Source: SZUA-584 sp040768905
GTDB taxonomy: Bacteria > Bacillota > Clostridia > Christensenellales > SZUA-584
NCBI GenBank assembly: GCA_040768905.1
Contig: JAXGMA010000001.1
Location: 930,001 to 994,000, forward strand
Direction: 5' to 3'
Length of the DNA stretch: 64,000 nucleotides
Below, one piece after another: positions 17,018 to 26,169 of the stretch (within the stretch, counting starts at the first letter, position 1; the number at the start of each line of letters is the position of its first letter). The notes beneath the pieces were generated by a model, which was not told where the DNA came from, made no database searches, and worked only from the letters and a program-made list of their open reading frames with translations. A program made the translations under genes and the position numbers.

Positions 17018-18496
17018 TTAAAGCAATATGCAGATAAGGCCGCCGTTGCCCTCGTTGATGATCCTTTGCAGCGTTTCCTGGATCTTCATGCGCGCATCTT
17101 CTGGCATGTGAGAGAGTTTACCCGAAAGGCCCTCTTTGACAAGCTCATGCAATGATTTGCCAAAGATGTCTGTCTTCCATATCTTTGCAGGATCCGTTTC
17201 AAATTCACTCATTATGTAATTGACAAGGTCTTCACTTTGCTTTTCAGTGCCTACGATAGGTGATACTTCCGTCTCTACATCAACGCGAATCAGATGCAAA
17301 GAGGGTGCACTTGCTTTTAAGCGAACCCCAAAACGTCCTCCATGCCGGATCAGCTCAGGTTCTTCCAAAGACATTTCATCCATCATGGGCGGAACCAGTC
17401 CGTAGCCTGTTTCACGTACACTTTTTATGGCTTCCGCCATTTTATCATACTCCTTCTTTGCATTGATCAGTGATTTGACGATAGATACGAGGTGATAATC
17501 ATCGTCGATGCTGTAGCCGCATTCATCGCCGAGTATGCGGTAAAAAAGCGTTCCGGGGAAATCAAGCTGCATCTTAACGCTGCCCTCGCCAAGACGAATC
17601 CCGTCTATCGATATATTGCTGACATCATCAAGCGCACTTAAAGCGTCGCTAAGCATTATAAAATCACGTACTTTCACAAGGTTTCCAAGTGCTCCGGAAA
17701 TGCCGCCCAATACTTCTATAATCAGCCAATGATCAGCCGAGAGCGCCCGTGACCAGCCCGGCATTCCAATGTTGATTTCTTTGAGCGGAAATTCATACAG
17801 CAGGTTTTCAAGCATCGTTTTGATGTCACTTTCTGTTAGCCGCATGATATCGAGCAGCAGCACCGGCACGCCGTATTTTGATGCCATGGCATTGCGAAGG
17901 CTCACGGTATCATCATTGTTCGGATTGGCTGAGTTTAAGATAATGATAAACGGTTTGCCGAGCTCAAGCAGTTCGCGTATTGCCCGTTCCTCAGCATTGA
18001 CATAGCTAGAGCGCGGAATTTCGGTAATACTTCCGTCTGTGGTCATCACAATACCGATGGTACTATGTTCTGCGATCACTTTACGCGTGCCAATTTCAGC
18101 GGCTTCCTCAAAAGGGATGTCGTGGTCAAACCACGGCGTTGACACCATGCGCGGCATATCATTTTCCAGATGCCCCATCGCGCCGTCCACCATATACCCG
18201 ACGGAATCCACCATGCGCACGTTCATCTGGGCTTCATTGTTAATTTTTATGGTGACTGCTTCATTGGGAACGAATTTTGGCTGGGTCGTCATGATCGTTT
18301 TGCCTGCACTGCTTTGCGGAAGTTCGTCGACCACCCTCTCCTTTTCGCGCGAGTCATCAAGATTCGGGAGCACCAGCATATCCATAAACCGTTTGATAAA
18401 TGTTGATTTTCCCGTGCGTACAGGCCCGACAACGCCGATATATATGTCTCCTCCCGTTCTTTCTGCAATGTCTTTGTAAAGATTATAGCTTTGCAT
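17018..18496 (-). CDS. spoIVA: Stage IV sporulation protein A, spore coat ATPase
   Basis: 492 residues. SpoIVA polymerises on the forespore membrane using ATP and forms the platform for the spore coat. The N-terminus DIAERTGGDIYIGVVGPVRTGKSTF contains the Walker A loop (GPVRTGKST) and is nearly invariant in the family; RMVDSVGYMVDGAMGHLEND, the Walker B-like region and a TEIPRSSY threonine-serine sensor follow. I start at ATG 18496 with GGAGG upstream, as relatives begin a few residues before DIAERTGG; an in-frame start at 18526 is less likely. The gene stands alone. This is the clearest evidence that the organism forms endospores. Confidence 0.97.
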   Translation of the reverse strand: MQSYNLYKDIAERTGGDIYIGVVGPVRTGKSTFIKRFMDMLVLPNLDDSREKERVVDELPQSSAGKTIMTTQPKFVPNEAVTIKINNEAQMNVRMVDSVGYMVDGAMGHLENDMPRMVSTPWFDHDIPFEEAAEIGTRKVIAEHSTIGIVMTTDGSITEIPRSSYVNAEERAIRELLELGKPFIIILNSANPNNDDTVSLRNAMASKYGVPVLLLDIMRLTESDIKTMLENLLYEFPLKEINIGMPGWSRALSADHWLIIEVLGGISGALGNLVKVRDFIMLSDALSALDDVSNISIDGIRLGEGSVKMQLDFPGTLFYRILGDECGYSIDDDYHLVSIVKSLINAKKEYDKMAEAIKSVRETGYGLVPPMMDEMSLEEPELIRHGGRFGVRLKASAPSLHLIRVDVETEVSPIVGTEKQSEDLVNYIMSEFETDPAKIWKTDIFGKSLHELVKEGLSGKLSHMPEDARMKIQETLQRIINEGNGGLICILL

Positions 18497-18634
18497 GGCG
18501 CATCCTCCATCGTAAAGATTGAACACTAGATATATATGAAGATATGCACGCGCTCATGCCTTTCATCATCAAAAAAGCACTAAATTTATGAATGGCATAT
18601 GATGAAAGAGCCATTTTTTATCTTATAAAAAGCA

Positions 18635-18668
18635 ACAAAAAAGCAGAGCAGCATTGACTGCCCTGCTT
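18635..18668 (-). terminator. Terminator after the small membrane protein gene
   Basis: On the minus strand AAGCAGGGCAG pairs with CTGCTCTGCTT across a 6-base loop and runs into TTTTTT. Confidence 0.75.
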
Positions 18669-18683
18669 AGTGAAAGTATTATG

Positions 18684-19097
18684 CTACGCAGCAGCAGATG
18701 TCCCTGCAGCCTTTTTGTTCATGTTGCCGCCAACGATATAGAGGACCGGCAGAACAAATCCGATAAGGCCTGTGAAATCAAAGCCTCCGCCCACAATACT
18801 CAGAATGATACTTGCCAAGGCAAGAACACAAAGTACGATACCCGTCACGATAAAGAAGCCGCTTTGTGCAGGGTCTGCGCACTTTTTCAGGCCAATAATT
18901 CCAATAATCAGCTCAAGAACGCTGACAATCAACAAGAGAACCATTGCGACCACCAATATTCCGGTAAGCCCGCCGGTCCAAGCTGATAATGCTGCAGCGC
19001 CAACCAATCCGACTATTGACAGTATTGTTGCTATAGCGCCAAAGATGATGAATAAAATGCTGACAACTTTCAAAAGACCTTTTCCTGGTGCATCCAT
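18684..19097 (-). CDS. Four-helix membrane protein of unknown function
   Basis: 137 residues. Four hydrophobic segments: VVSILFIIFGAIATILSIVG (about 10-30), GILVVAMVLLLIVSVLELII, FFIVTGIVLCVLALASIILS and GFVLPVLYIVGG. The C-terminus is small and polar (NMNKKAAGTSAAA). ATG 19097 has GGAGGG 9 bases upstream; a longer in-frame reading to 19166 has no ribosome site. A closely related but damaged paralogue lies just upstream at 19231-19630. No enzyme motif; function not recognised. Confidence 0.75.
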   Translation of the reverse strand: MDAPGKGLLKVVSILFIIFGAIATILSIVGLVGAAALSAWTGGLTGILVVAMVLLLIVSVLELIIGIIGLKKCADPAQSGFFIVTGIVLCVLALASIILSIVGGGFDFTGLIGFVLPVLYIVGGNMNKKAAGTSAAA

Positions 19098-19230
19098 AAG
19101 ATAATACCCTCCTATAATTGTGTTTAATAATATTAATATTTTAACAAATCTGCATACCTCGGTCAAATAAAAATTGCCAAAACAAAGAATAAGCCAGAAA
19201 CTTCATTTGTTCTTAAAACGTTCGTAACAC

Positions 19231-19624
19231 TTAATGAACAAAACTTGCAGCAGCCCTCTTATAAAGACAGCCGCCAATGATAAATAGCGCAGGCATCACA
19301 AGCGCCGGCAGGTTCAAAGGACCCATTGCCACAACGATGATCAAGCTGAGTATGGACAAAACGATGCCGGTCACGATAAAAAAAGATGCCTGCAATGGGT
19401 TGCTGCTCTTCTTGACGCCTATGATTTCGATGATAAGATTCACTGCAGCGGGGATCAAAAAAAGCGCAAAGAGTATGATGCTCATCATATTGCCCAAAAT
19501 ACCGCCAAAAAACCAAAGGAGGCCCTCAAAAGAGGCCATAGATGACGACAGCATCATCCACAGCAAAAGAGCGCCAAGGCTGAGAATGACGAAATACCGC
19601 CAAAAACGATGTAAATGATGCCAT
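19231..19624 (-). pseudogene. Paralogue of the adjacent membrane protein, probably frameshifted
   Basis: The C-terminal 100 residues (frame open 19231-19566) match the neighbour: SFFIVTGIVLSILSLIIVVA and MPALFIIGGCLYKRAAA against its FFIVTGIVLCVLALA and LPVLYIVGGNMNKKAA. The expected N-terminus is present but in other frames: an ATG at about 19621 with GGAG upstream, then GIIYIVFGGI in one frame and VILSLGALLLWMML in the next. At least one, perhaps two, single-base shifts are needed to join them. Alternatively a shorter protein starts at an internal ATG near 19560, without a good ribosome site. Confidence 0.5.
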
Positions 19625-19741
19625 AAGATACAGCTCCTATATAATGGTAATTTTGCTGTATATTATTATAGCTGTATTGCATAATTCTGTCATACAATGA
19701 AATGCATGTGCAACAAACAAAAATTAAAATCTTTTTAATGA

Positions 19742-20617
19742 TCAGGAAGCAGCCGGCTTGCCCATAAACACAACAGCCAGAACGCCCGGTCCGGTATGGC
19801 ACCCGATCACAGGGCCGACATCCTGAATGACAACATTTTTGAAGTTTACATTTTCTTCGATCAGGGCTCTCATTTTTTCGGCGTCATCTAAGTTGTCCGC
19901 ATGCAGAACGAATGCTGTTTGAAACTCAGGCTGTTCAACGTTTTGCTGTATCACATCAAGGAAAAACTTCAAAATCTTTTTTGTGCCCTTGACTTTATCA
20001 GCCGCGACGATCTTGCCTTCGCGGTTGATTTTCAGTATGGGTTTGACATCCAGAAGTGTGCCGATGGCCGCCTGGGCCCCCGAAAGCCTTCCGCCTTTTT
20101 TCAGATAGTTCAAATCATTGACTGAAAACCAGGCATGTGCGCGCTGCCGGTTGTCGATAACCCAGTCCCTGATTTCTTCAAGCGATTTGCCTTCGTCTTT
20201 TAGCTGCTGCGCCTGCATCACAAGGATTCCAGCGCCCATGGAAATACGCAGCGTATCCACGATCTCGATGCGTGCGTCTGGAAATTCTTCGAGCACTTCT
20301 AAGCGCGCCATCTGCGAAAGATCATGATGGCCTGATAATGCGGATGAAAAAGACAGGTAAAGCACGTCTTTGCCGCCCTTGATGATCTCCCGGAACCATT
20401 CGGCGATGTCGGCGGGCGGGCGTGTGTTGGTGATGGCCTCTGCACCGTCCGCGAGCTCTTTGTAAAAACCGATGATGTCCGTATTTCTGCCAAGGTCAAA
20501 CAGCCTTTCTTCGCCATCTACGGTGTAAGGCATCAAAAAGACCGGCATGCCGTATTTGTCTGCAAACGACAACGGGATCTCAGTATCAGAATCCGTCGCT
20601 ATAACAAAATCACGCAT
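19742..20617 (-). CDS. DegV-family fatty-acid-binding protein
   Basis: 291 residues. DegV proteins (FakB in staphylococci) bind a fatty acid and present it to the kinase FakA. The N-terminal VIATDSDTEIPLSFADKYG, the TNTRPPADIAEWF motif (TSxP-type loop), LYLSFSSALSG and the C-terminal DVGPVIGCHTGPGVLAVVF all match, the last containing the conserved HxGPG that contacts the acyl carboxylate. FNDLNYLKKGGRLSG-like text (VNDLNYLKKGGRLSG) is also diagnostic. The gene is monocistronic; no fakA partner is in view. Confidence 0.93.
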   Translation of the reverse strand: MRDFVIATDSDTEIPLSFADKYGMPVFLMPYTVDGEERLFDLGRNTDIIGFYKELADGAEAITNTRPPADIAEWFREIIKGGKDVLYLSFSSALSGHHDLSQMARLEVLEEFPDARIEIVDTLRISMGAGILVMQAQQLKDEGKSLEEIRDWVIDNRQRAHAWFSVNDLNYLKKGGRLSGAQAAIGTLLDVKPILKINREGKIVAADKVKGTKKILKFFLDVIQQNVEQPEFQTAFVLHADNLDDAEKMRALIEENVNFKNVVIQDVGPVIGCHTGPGVLAVVFMGKPAAS

Positions 20618-20685
20618 AAGTGCCCTCCAGTTTTATTTCATTATTGTATAAGTCCGTAAAATGATATTTGACCGTGAATATTCTA

Positions 20686-22137
20686 TCATTGACCGGCATT
20701 TTTTACAAGGCGGATATAGAACTCAACGCCCTCCCGAAGAGACTCAGTCTTAAGCCGCTCCCCCACGCCATGGATCGTATCAAGGTCTTCGCTGAGTGAA
20801 CGAAAAGGCGAAAATCGGTACACCCCGTCAGCCAAATGCTCATACAACCTTGAATCGGTCGCGGCGATCATCAGGTAGGGCGCAATCACATAGTCTGGAA
20901 AAATGCTCTTGATTGTTTGTAAAATCTTCTGATAGGCCTGCGTTTTCGTATCCGATACTCCGGAAGGTTCATAGGCCTGCAGCACATCGACAGCAATGCC
21001 GCTGCACACTGTTCTTTTGATATGCCTAAGCAGCGTCTCCACCGAATCTTGAGGCGCGATGCGGAAATTGACAATCGCTTCCGCTTTTTCTGCAAGCACG
21101 TTGGGCGCAGACGAGCCGGAAAGCATCGTGGGCGCAGTTGTGGTGCGCACCAATGCCGAACCTGTCGGTTTTGCCGCAAAACCTGCCAGCAGTAGACGCT
21201 TGGTGATAAAAAGATTGGCCGCAATGATGTTGAGCGGAAACTTCATATAGCCGCCCACAGCATCAAGCATATCTTTGAGCGGCTTGTGCAGCCCAGGCTG
21301 CAGCTGCCCTTTTTCAAGTGCTGTGATCGCAGCTGCCAGCGCGCCTACCGCCGTTGTTTTCGGCGGCCGCGAGGCATGTCCTCCTGATGACGTTGCTGTA
21401 AGTTTGATATCGGCATAGCCTTTTTCGCAGATCCCGATCGTTGCGACCATGGCGTTGATGCCCATGACGGCCCCGTCAGTCACAACGCCGCCCTCGTCAA
21501 GCACAAAATCAAACCGCACGCCTGAGCCTCTAAGATACTCCGCGATCTTTTGTGCGCCCTGGCTCCCCATGCACTCTTCGTCATGCCCGACAGCGATATA
21601 TATGTCACGCTGAGGCGCATATCCTTCTTCAAGAAGATATTCCACACTTTCAAAGATGGCAGTGAGCTGGCCTTTCATATCGATAGCGCCGCGGCCCCAG
21701 ACATAACCGTCAGCGATATCTCCGGAAAATGGTTCATGCAGCCATTCACCGGCCGTGCGTTTTTCGACCGGGACAACGTCCATGTGCGCAATAAGCAAAA
21801 ACGGTTTTTCATCAGAACCAGACCCTGTCCATTTGTATAAGAGGCTATACGAGTTTATCACCTGCTTTTCAAGCGATCTGTGCATCAGCGGGTAGGTTTT
21901 TTCTAGGTAACGGTGCAGTCCGAGAAAAGCCGCGCTGTCTGTGTCGTTCATTGATGCCGCAGTCACGGTTTTCAACCGGATCATGCCGGAAAGATGCCTC
22001 GCAAATTTGTCCTCATCAAGCGGCAAAGGCCTGTACGGCACAGCGTCGATAGGTGAAGGGCGCTTGTAGACAGTATTGATCACCATGATGCAGATCAAAA
22101 TAAACAGCAGGCCAAATGCTGCATAAAGTATTGTCAT
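20686..22137 (-). CDS. M20-family metallopeptidase with N-terminal membrane anchor
   Basis: 483 residues. One N-terminal transmembrane segment (ILYAAFGLLFILICIMVI) is followed by a catalytic domain with LIAHMDVVPV (first Zn ligand His and Asp), GRGAIDMKGQ (bridging Asp), GHDEECMGSQGA (general base Glu-Glu) and a lid domain around residues 230-350. The layout resembles yeast carboxypeptidase S and mammalian PM20D1. It probably cleaves dipeptides or N-acyl amino acids outside or at the membrane. It is the last of three genes 10-11 bp apart with two membrane proteins, so peptide hydrolysis may be coupled to uptake. Confidence 0.88.
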   Translation of the reverse strand: MTILYAAFGLLFILICIMVINTVYKRPSPIDAVPYRPLPLDEDKFARHLSGMIRLKTVTAASMNDTDSAAFLGLHRYLEKTYPLMHRSLEKQVINSYSLLYKWTGSGSDEKPFLLIAHMDVVPVEKRTAGEWLHEPFSGDIADGYVWGRGAIDMKGQLTAIFESVEYLLEEGYAPQRDIYIAVGHDEECMGSQGAQKIAEYLRGSGVRFDFVLDEGGVVTDGAVMGINAMVATIGICEKGYADIKLTATSSGGHASRPPKTTAVGALAAAITALEKGQLQPGLHKPLKDMLDAVGGYMKFPLNIIAANLFITKRLLLAGFAAKPTGSALVRTTTAPTMLSGSSAPNVLAEKAEAIVNFRIAPQDSVETLLRHIKRTVCSGIAVDVLQAYEPSGVSDTKTQAYQKILQTIKSIFPDYVIAPYLMIAATDSRLYEHLADGVYRFSPFRSLSEDLDTIHGVGERLKTESLREGVEFYIRLVKNAGQ

Positions 22138-22147
22138 AGCAGTTTCC

Positions 22148-22840
22148 TCATATCATATCTTTTTTGAACATCACACGCGCAATCACAAAGGCGACAACAG
22201 ACATCACGGGTATGAATATTCCAGAGCTTTGGTAGAGTGCAGGAATCAGCAAAAACGCGATGATCATCAGCAAAGTAGGTACGAGCGCGATCTTCCAGCT
22301 TTGTGAGATGAACACGACGCCGAGCGCGCCGAACAAAGCGGGGATCACATAACCCGTCGTTAAGTCAAAGACGCTTGAGAGCATCAGATCGCTTTTGATA
22401 AACTGCGTGATCGGGATCACGAGAAGCAGCCCGGCGACAAGCACGAGGTTGGTGACAATCGTGGAGATGGCCACGGCGATGGTCGAGAGGACTTCGCCTT
22501 CATCCGATGCCGGATTCACCCCGGCTTTTCTTAGCGAAACCTGCGCGGCAGGCACTTTCATATTCAAAAGGTTGCCTGTGACAAAAGCCAAATATGTGCC
22601 TCCGGAACCGACCATTGGCGAATAATTGAACACCTCAATAAGCCCGATCGCCCAGTACATCGGTATAATGGCGACAGCGCCATGTAAAAAAGCGTCCCAG
22701 TCCGGCAAAACGCCGTAGATCAAACAAAACAGCAGCGGCACTGAAATGATGAGCAGCAGGGCGGCCGCTGTCCAAATACGCCCGATGCGGTGCGTCAGTT
22801 CTTTGTAATCATTGATCATCATGCCTGTGTTCTTCTTCAT
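22148..22840 (-). CDS. Multi-pass membrane protein in M20/DUF5058 operon
   Basis: 230 residues with about six hydrophobic segments, among them TAAALLLIISVPLLFCLIYG, a re-entrant-looking YSPMVGSGGTYLAFVTGNLL loop rich in Gly, IVTNLVLVAGLLLVIPI and two at the C-terminus. ATG 22840 follows GGAGGCGC directly; a longer frame to 22930 runs into the upstream gene and lacks a ribosome site. It lies 11 bp after the DUF5058 gene and 10 bp before the peptidase. Probably one half of a two-component transporter. Family not recognised. Confidence 0.8.
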   Translation of the reverse strand: MKKNTGMMINDYKELTHRIGRIWTAAALLLIISVPLLFCLIYGVLPDWDAFLHGAVAIIPMYWAIGLIEVFNYSPMVGSGGTYLAFVTGNLLNMKVPAAQVSLRKAGVNPASDEGEVLSTIAVAISTIVTNLVLVAGLLLVIPITQFIKSDLMLSSVFDLTTGYVIPALFGALGVVFISQSWKIALVPTLLMIIAFLLIPALYQSSGIFIPVMSVVAFVIARVMFKKDMI

Positions 22841-22851
22841 GACGCGCCTCC

Positions 22852-23580
22852 TTAAAAAATACCGTGGTACACCACGGACAGGGCTATCGCACCGACCATT
22901 GATACGGGCAGCGCAAAGTTCTCCAGCCATTTGGCTTTTGTTGCTTTGATGACAACACCGAAAACGGCCATCAGCAAGGCTCCCGTGAAAAGCTTTAAAA
23001 ACTGCGCCTGCCCGTTGACAATACCCTGCGCGTTAAAATCAGCAAAAGAAGCGATGCCTTTGGCGATAAACTGGCCGCCCATCACAGCAATGATGCCCAT
23101 GAACAGCGCATCAACGAGAATTTTCGACCATTTGGGGCTGCGTTTGCCGATTTCTTCGATTTTTGATTGGTATTTCTTAAAACCAAAGATGTTAAACAGC
23201 GGGCCGCTGATGATGCCCAAAGTCATCACCCACATGATCGCTGAAAAAACACTTAAGCTCATGCCCGCAGCAGCTTTCGCCACTGAAGCAGCGGCCACCG
23301 TCTCGTATGACATTGAACCGATGACTGAAAGCCGTATCCACGAAAACGGCGCACCGATGGTGGCTGCCAGCGTGATCATGGCGAGAACGATGGGCACCGA
23401 CGGAACGATTGAAAAAACCGCACTGGAAACTGCGGCATCTTTTAACTTTTTAGGATCGACTCCAAGCTGCCTGCCACGGCGCACGGCCCGCACAAGAAAA
23501 TACAAGGATTGTGCCATGACAAAAACAGCTATGATCGCGCCGATAATATAAAGAAAGCCGCTGTTGATATATTCCTCCAA
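22852..23580 (-). CDS. DUF5058-family membrane protein
   Basis: 242 residues, about six membrane segments. The N-terminus LEEYINSGFLYIIGAIIAVF, a conserved basic loop RAVRRGRQLGVDPKKLKDAA, and SAVFSIVPSVPIVLAMITLA then WIRLSVIGSMSYETVAA are as in DUF5058 proteins. TTG 23580 is chosen because family members begin with M-E-E at this point and GGGG lies 8 bases upstream; a GTG at 23589 is possible. First gene of the three-gene set with the other membrane protein and the M20 peptidase. Likely a substrate translocator, by context only. Confidence 0.8.
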   Translation of the reverse strand: MEEYINSGFLYIIGAIIAVFVMAQSLYFLVRAVRRGRQLGVDPKKLKDAAVSSAVFSIVPSVPIVLAMITLAATIGAPFSWIRLSVIGSMSYETVAAASVAKAAAGMSLSVFSAIMWVMTLGIISGPLFNIFGFKKYQSKIEEIGKRSPKWSKILVDALFMGIIAVMGGQFIAKGIASFADFNAQGIVNGQAQFLKLFTGALLMAVFGVVIKATKAKWLENFALPVSMVGAIALSVVYHGIF

Positions 23581-23703
23581 AACACACACCCCTTACTATG
23601 ATTTTTTATCTAATTGAAAATAATATTGCTTAATTATATACCTGCAGATATGTATGATGCAACAAACAGGGCATTATTGGTTGACTGTTTGCGCTTTAAT
23701 TAT

Positions 23704-23736
23704 GAAAAAACGGGAAGACGCTTTTGCGTCTTCCCG
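23704..23736 (-). terminator. Terminator after groEL
   Basis: Perfect 11-bp stem CGGGAAGACGC/GCGTCTTCCCG with AAAA loop on the minus strand, followed by TTTTTT. Confidence 0.9.
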
Positions 23737-23761
23737 CCATTTTACTCGATCCTTTATGTTT

Positions 23762-25396
23762 TTAGTACATGCCCGGCATGCCGCCCGGTGCGCCGCCCGG
23801 CATTGCAGGTGCTTTTTCCTCTGGCAGGTCTGTCACGATGCTCTCAGTGGTCAGAAGCATCGCAGCAATCGAAGCTGCGTTTTGCAGAGCGGTTCTTGTG
23901 ACTTTTGTCGGGTCAATAATGCCTTTGGCAACCATATCGCCGTATTCGTTCTTCGCTGCATCATAACCGAAATTCTGATCATTTGCATTCTTTATCTTGT
24001 CAACGATGACGCTGCCTTCCAAACCGGCATTGCAAGTGATCTGGCGCACAGGTTCTTCAAGCGCACGCAAAACAATCTGCATGCCGGTCTTGATGTCGCC
24101 TTCGGCTTTATCAATGGCCTTCTCAACATCTTTTGCTGCGAAAAGAGGAGCGATGCCGCCGCCCGGGACAATACCTTCTTCGACAGCAGCACGCGTGGCT
24201 GCGAGCGCATCTTCTATACGCATCTTGCTTTCTTTCATTTCGGTCTCAGTGGCTGCGCCAACCTGGATGACAGCAACGCCGCCGGCAAGCTTCGCTAGCC
24301 GCTCCTGCAGTTTCTCACGGTCATAATCAGAGGTCGTTTCTTCGATCTGAGCCTTGATCGAGTTGATCCTTGCTTTGATTTCAGACGGGTCTCCTGCGCC
24401 TTCCACGATGGTCGTGTTTTCTTTATCCACCTTGATCTGACGCGCTTTGCCAAGCATTTCCATCTTTGCGTCTTTGAGTTCGATACCGATCTCTTCGGAA
24501 ATGACCTGACCGCCTGTCAGTATCGCTATATCCTGCAGCATCGCTTTACGTCTGTCGCCGAAGCCCGGTGCCTTGACGGCCACGCAGGTGAACGTGCCGC
24601 GCAGCTTATTGACGACCAGCGTTGCAAGAGCTTCGCCTTCAACGTCTTCAGCGATGATCAGCATTTTCTTGCCCTGCTGGACAACCTGCTCAAGTATGGG
24701 CAGCAGTTCCTGGATATTTGAGACCTTCTTGTCTGTGATCAGCACGAGCGCATCTTCAAGAACAGCCTCCATTTTGTCGGTATCCGTCACCATGTAAGCA
24801 GAAGCATAGCCGCGATCAAACTGCATGCCTTCAACGATGGAAAGCTCAGTCATCATGGTCTTGCTTTCCTCAACAGTGATCACGCCGTCGTTGCCCACTT
24901 TTTCCATCGCTTCTGCGATCAGGTTGCCGATGTTCTCATCGCTTGCTGAAATGGCTGCGACCTGAGCGATGGCTTTTGTGCCAGAAATGGGATTCGAAAG
25001 TGCTTTGAAGCTTTCGACTGAAATGTCAGTCGCTTTTAAAATGCCTTTTTTGATTCCCATGGGATTGGCCCCGGCTGCCACATTTTTTAAGCCTTCGCGT
25101 ATGATTGCCTGCGCAAAAAGAATCGCCGTTGTGGTACCGTCTCCGGCCACATCATTTGTTTTCGTGGCAACTTCCTTGACCAGCTGCGCACCCATGTTTT
25201 CAAACGGATTTTCAAGTTCTATTTCTTTGGCGATCGTGACGCCGTCATTTGTAATAACGGGTGAACCGAATTTTTTATCAAGAACGACATTTCTGCCCTT
25301 AGGGCCAAGTGTAACTTTGACTGTGTCAGCTAACTGGTTGACACCGTCTTCCAGCAAGCGTCTTGCTTCTTCTCCGTATTTGATCTGTTTAGCCAT
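23762..25396 (-). CDS. groEL: Chaperonin GroEL
   Basis: 544 residues, the usual length. The 14-subunit cage folds proteins with ATP under the GroES lid. The N-terminus has TVKVTLGPKGRNVVLDKKFG and the nucleotide motif VAGDGTTTAT-like AGDGTTTAILFAQ; the hinge and apical regions read normally (RGYASAYMVTDTDKMEA), and the C-terminus ends in a Gly/Met tail, GGAPGGMPGMY. It lies 24 bp after groES and is cotranscribed from a CIRCE-controlled promoter. GAGGA precedes the ATG. Confidence 0.99.
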   Translation of the reverse strand: MAKQIKYGEEARRLLEDGVNQLADTVKVTLGPKGRNVVLDKKFGSPVITNDGVTIAKEIELENPFENMGAQLVKEVATKTNDVAGDGTTTAILFAQAIIREGLKNVAAGANPMGIKKGILKATDISVESFKALSNPISGTKAIAQVAAISASDENIGNLIAEAMEKVGNDGVITVEESKTMMTELSIVEGMQFDRGYASAYMVTDTDKMEAVLEDALVLITDKKVSNIQELLPILEQVVQQGKKMLIIAEDVEGEALATLVVNKLRGTFTCVAVKAPGFGDRRKAMLQDIAILTGGQVISEEIGIELKDAKMEMLGKARQIKVDKENTTIVEGAGDPSEIKARINSIKAQIEETTSDYDREKLQERLAKLAGGVAVIQVGAATETEMKESKMRIEDALAATRAAVEEGIVPGGGIAPLFAAKDVEKAIDKAEGDIKTGMQIVLRALEEPVRQITCNAGLEGSVIVDKIKNANDQNFGYDAAKNEYGDMVAKGIIDPTKVTRTALQNAASIAAMLLTTESIVTDLPEEKAPAMPGGAPGGMPGMY

Positions 25397-25420
25397 TGAT
25401 AATTCCTCCTTATTCTTCGA

Positions 25421-25705
25421 CTATTCCACAGTTGCAAGCAGATCGCTCTGGCGGACGATGATATACTCTTCCCCGTCTACCTTGACTTCTGTACCTGCAT
25501 ACTTAGAGTAAAGGACCTTCTGACCTGGCTTTACGTTCATAACGACTTCTTTGCCGTCAACCATGCCTCCCGGGCCAACCGCCACAACTTCTGCTGTCTG
25601 CGGCTTTTCTTTCGCGCTGCCTGTCAGAACGATACCGCTCTTCGTGGTTTCTTCGCTCTCCAGACTTTTGATAACAACTCTGTCGCCCAATGGTTTTATG
25701 GACAT
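25421..25705 (-). CDS. groES: Co-chaperonin GroES
   Basis: 94-residue lid of the GroEL cage. MSIKPLGDRVVIK, the mobile loop SEETTKSGIVLTGSAKEKP and GQKVLYSKYAGTEVKVDGEE are all canonical. First gene of the groES-groEL operon, with the ribosome site GGAGG just before the ATG. Confidence 0.99.
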   Translation of the reverse strand: MSIKPLGDRVVIKSLESEETTKSGIVLTGSAKEKPQTAEVVAVGPGGMVDGKEVVMNVKPGQKVLYSKYAGTEVKVDGEEYIIVRQSDLLATVE

Positions 25706-25758
25706 AATAAAACCTCCTTGTTAATATGTTTTATTTAATATACTTGAATTCCAGACTG

Positions 25759-25785
25759 TTAGCACTCGACATTAATGAGTGCTAA
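25759..25785 (-). promoter_or_regulatory. CIRCE operator (HrcA binding site)
   Basis: Perfect inverted repeat TTAGCACTC-N9-GAGTGCTAA, 54 bp upstream of groES. This is the binding site of the heat-shock repressor HrcA; no mismatch from consensus. Confidence 0.97.
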
Positions 25786-25793
25786 CAGGGATA

Positions 25794-25822
25794 ATAATAA
25801 TATATTAGAGAAATCATGGCAA
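25794..25822 (-). promoter_or_regulatory. Sigma-A promoter of groESL
   Basis: Minus-strand TTGCCA (25817-25822) and TATTAT (25794-25799) with a 17-base spacer. Transcription would start at about 25787, at the edge of the CIRCE element, so HrcA would block the start site. Confidence 0.65.
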
Positions 25823-26169
25823 ACCTTAAAAATCTCTTAATTTATTTAATTATGGCTATAATATCTTATTAGCTCTCTATATCTCTCTATTGATCCATGA
25901 TTCTATCGATTTCACAGATTATCAAAACTTCATAAATAAAATGATACAACAGCAGGACTTTTGACACATCTTGTTGAATTTAAATCTTAATATGAAATGA
26001 CAAGCGGTTTTTGGGTTCCTCTTTTTGATACATTGCGTCAAATCGCATGCTGGCTTCATGTCACGTTCGCATCCGAACTTTTTATATTTTTCTGTTCACA
26101 ATTGATAAATATCAGCAAACTGTTTAAAAGATATATTATTTCGACTAAATTTTGATTCAGGAGTATGTC
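25823..26169. other. Intergenic stretch, nothing recognised
   Basis: AT-rich DNA between the divergent groESL promoter and the dCMP deaminase gene. Only the GGAG-type ribosome site at 26158-26163 and possible promoter boxes for the deaminase lie here; no gene or RNA fold seen. Confidence 0.5.
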
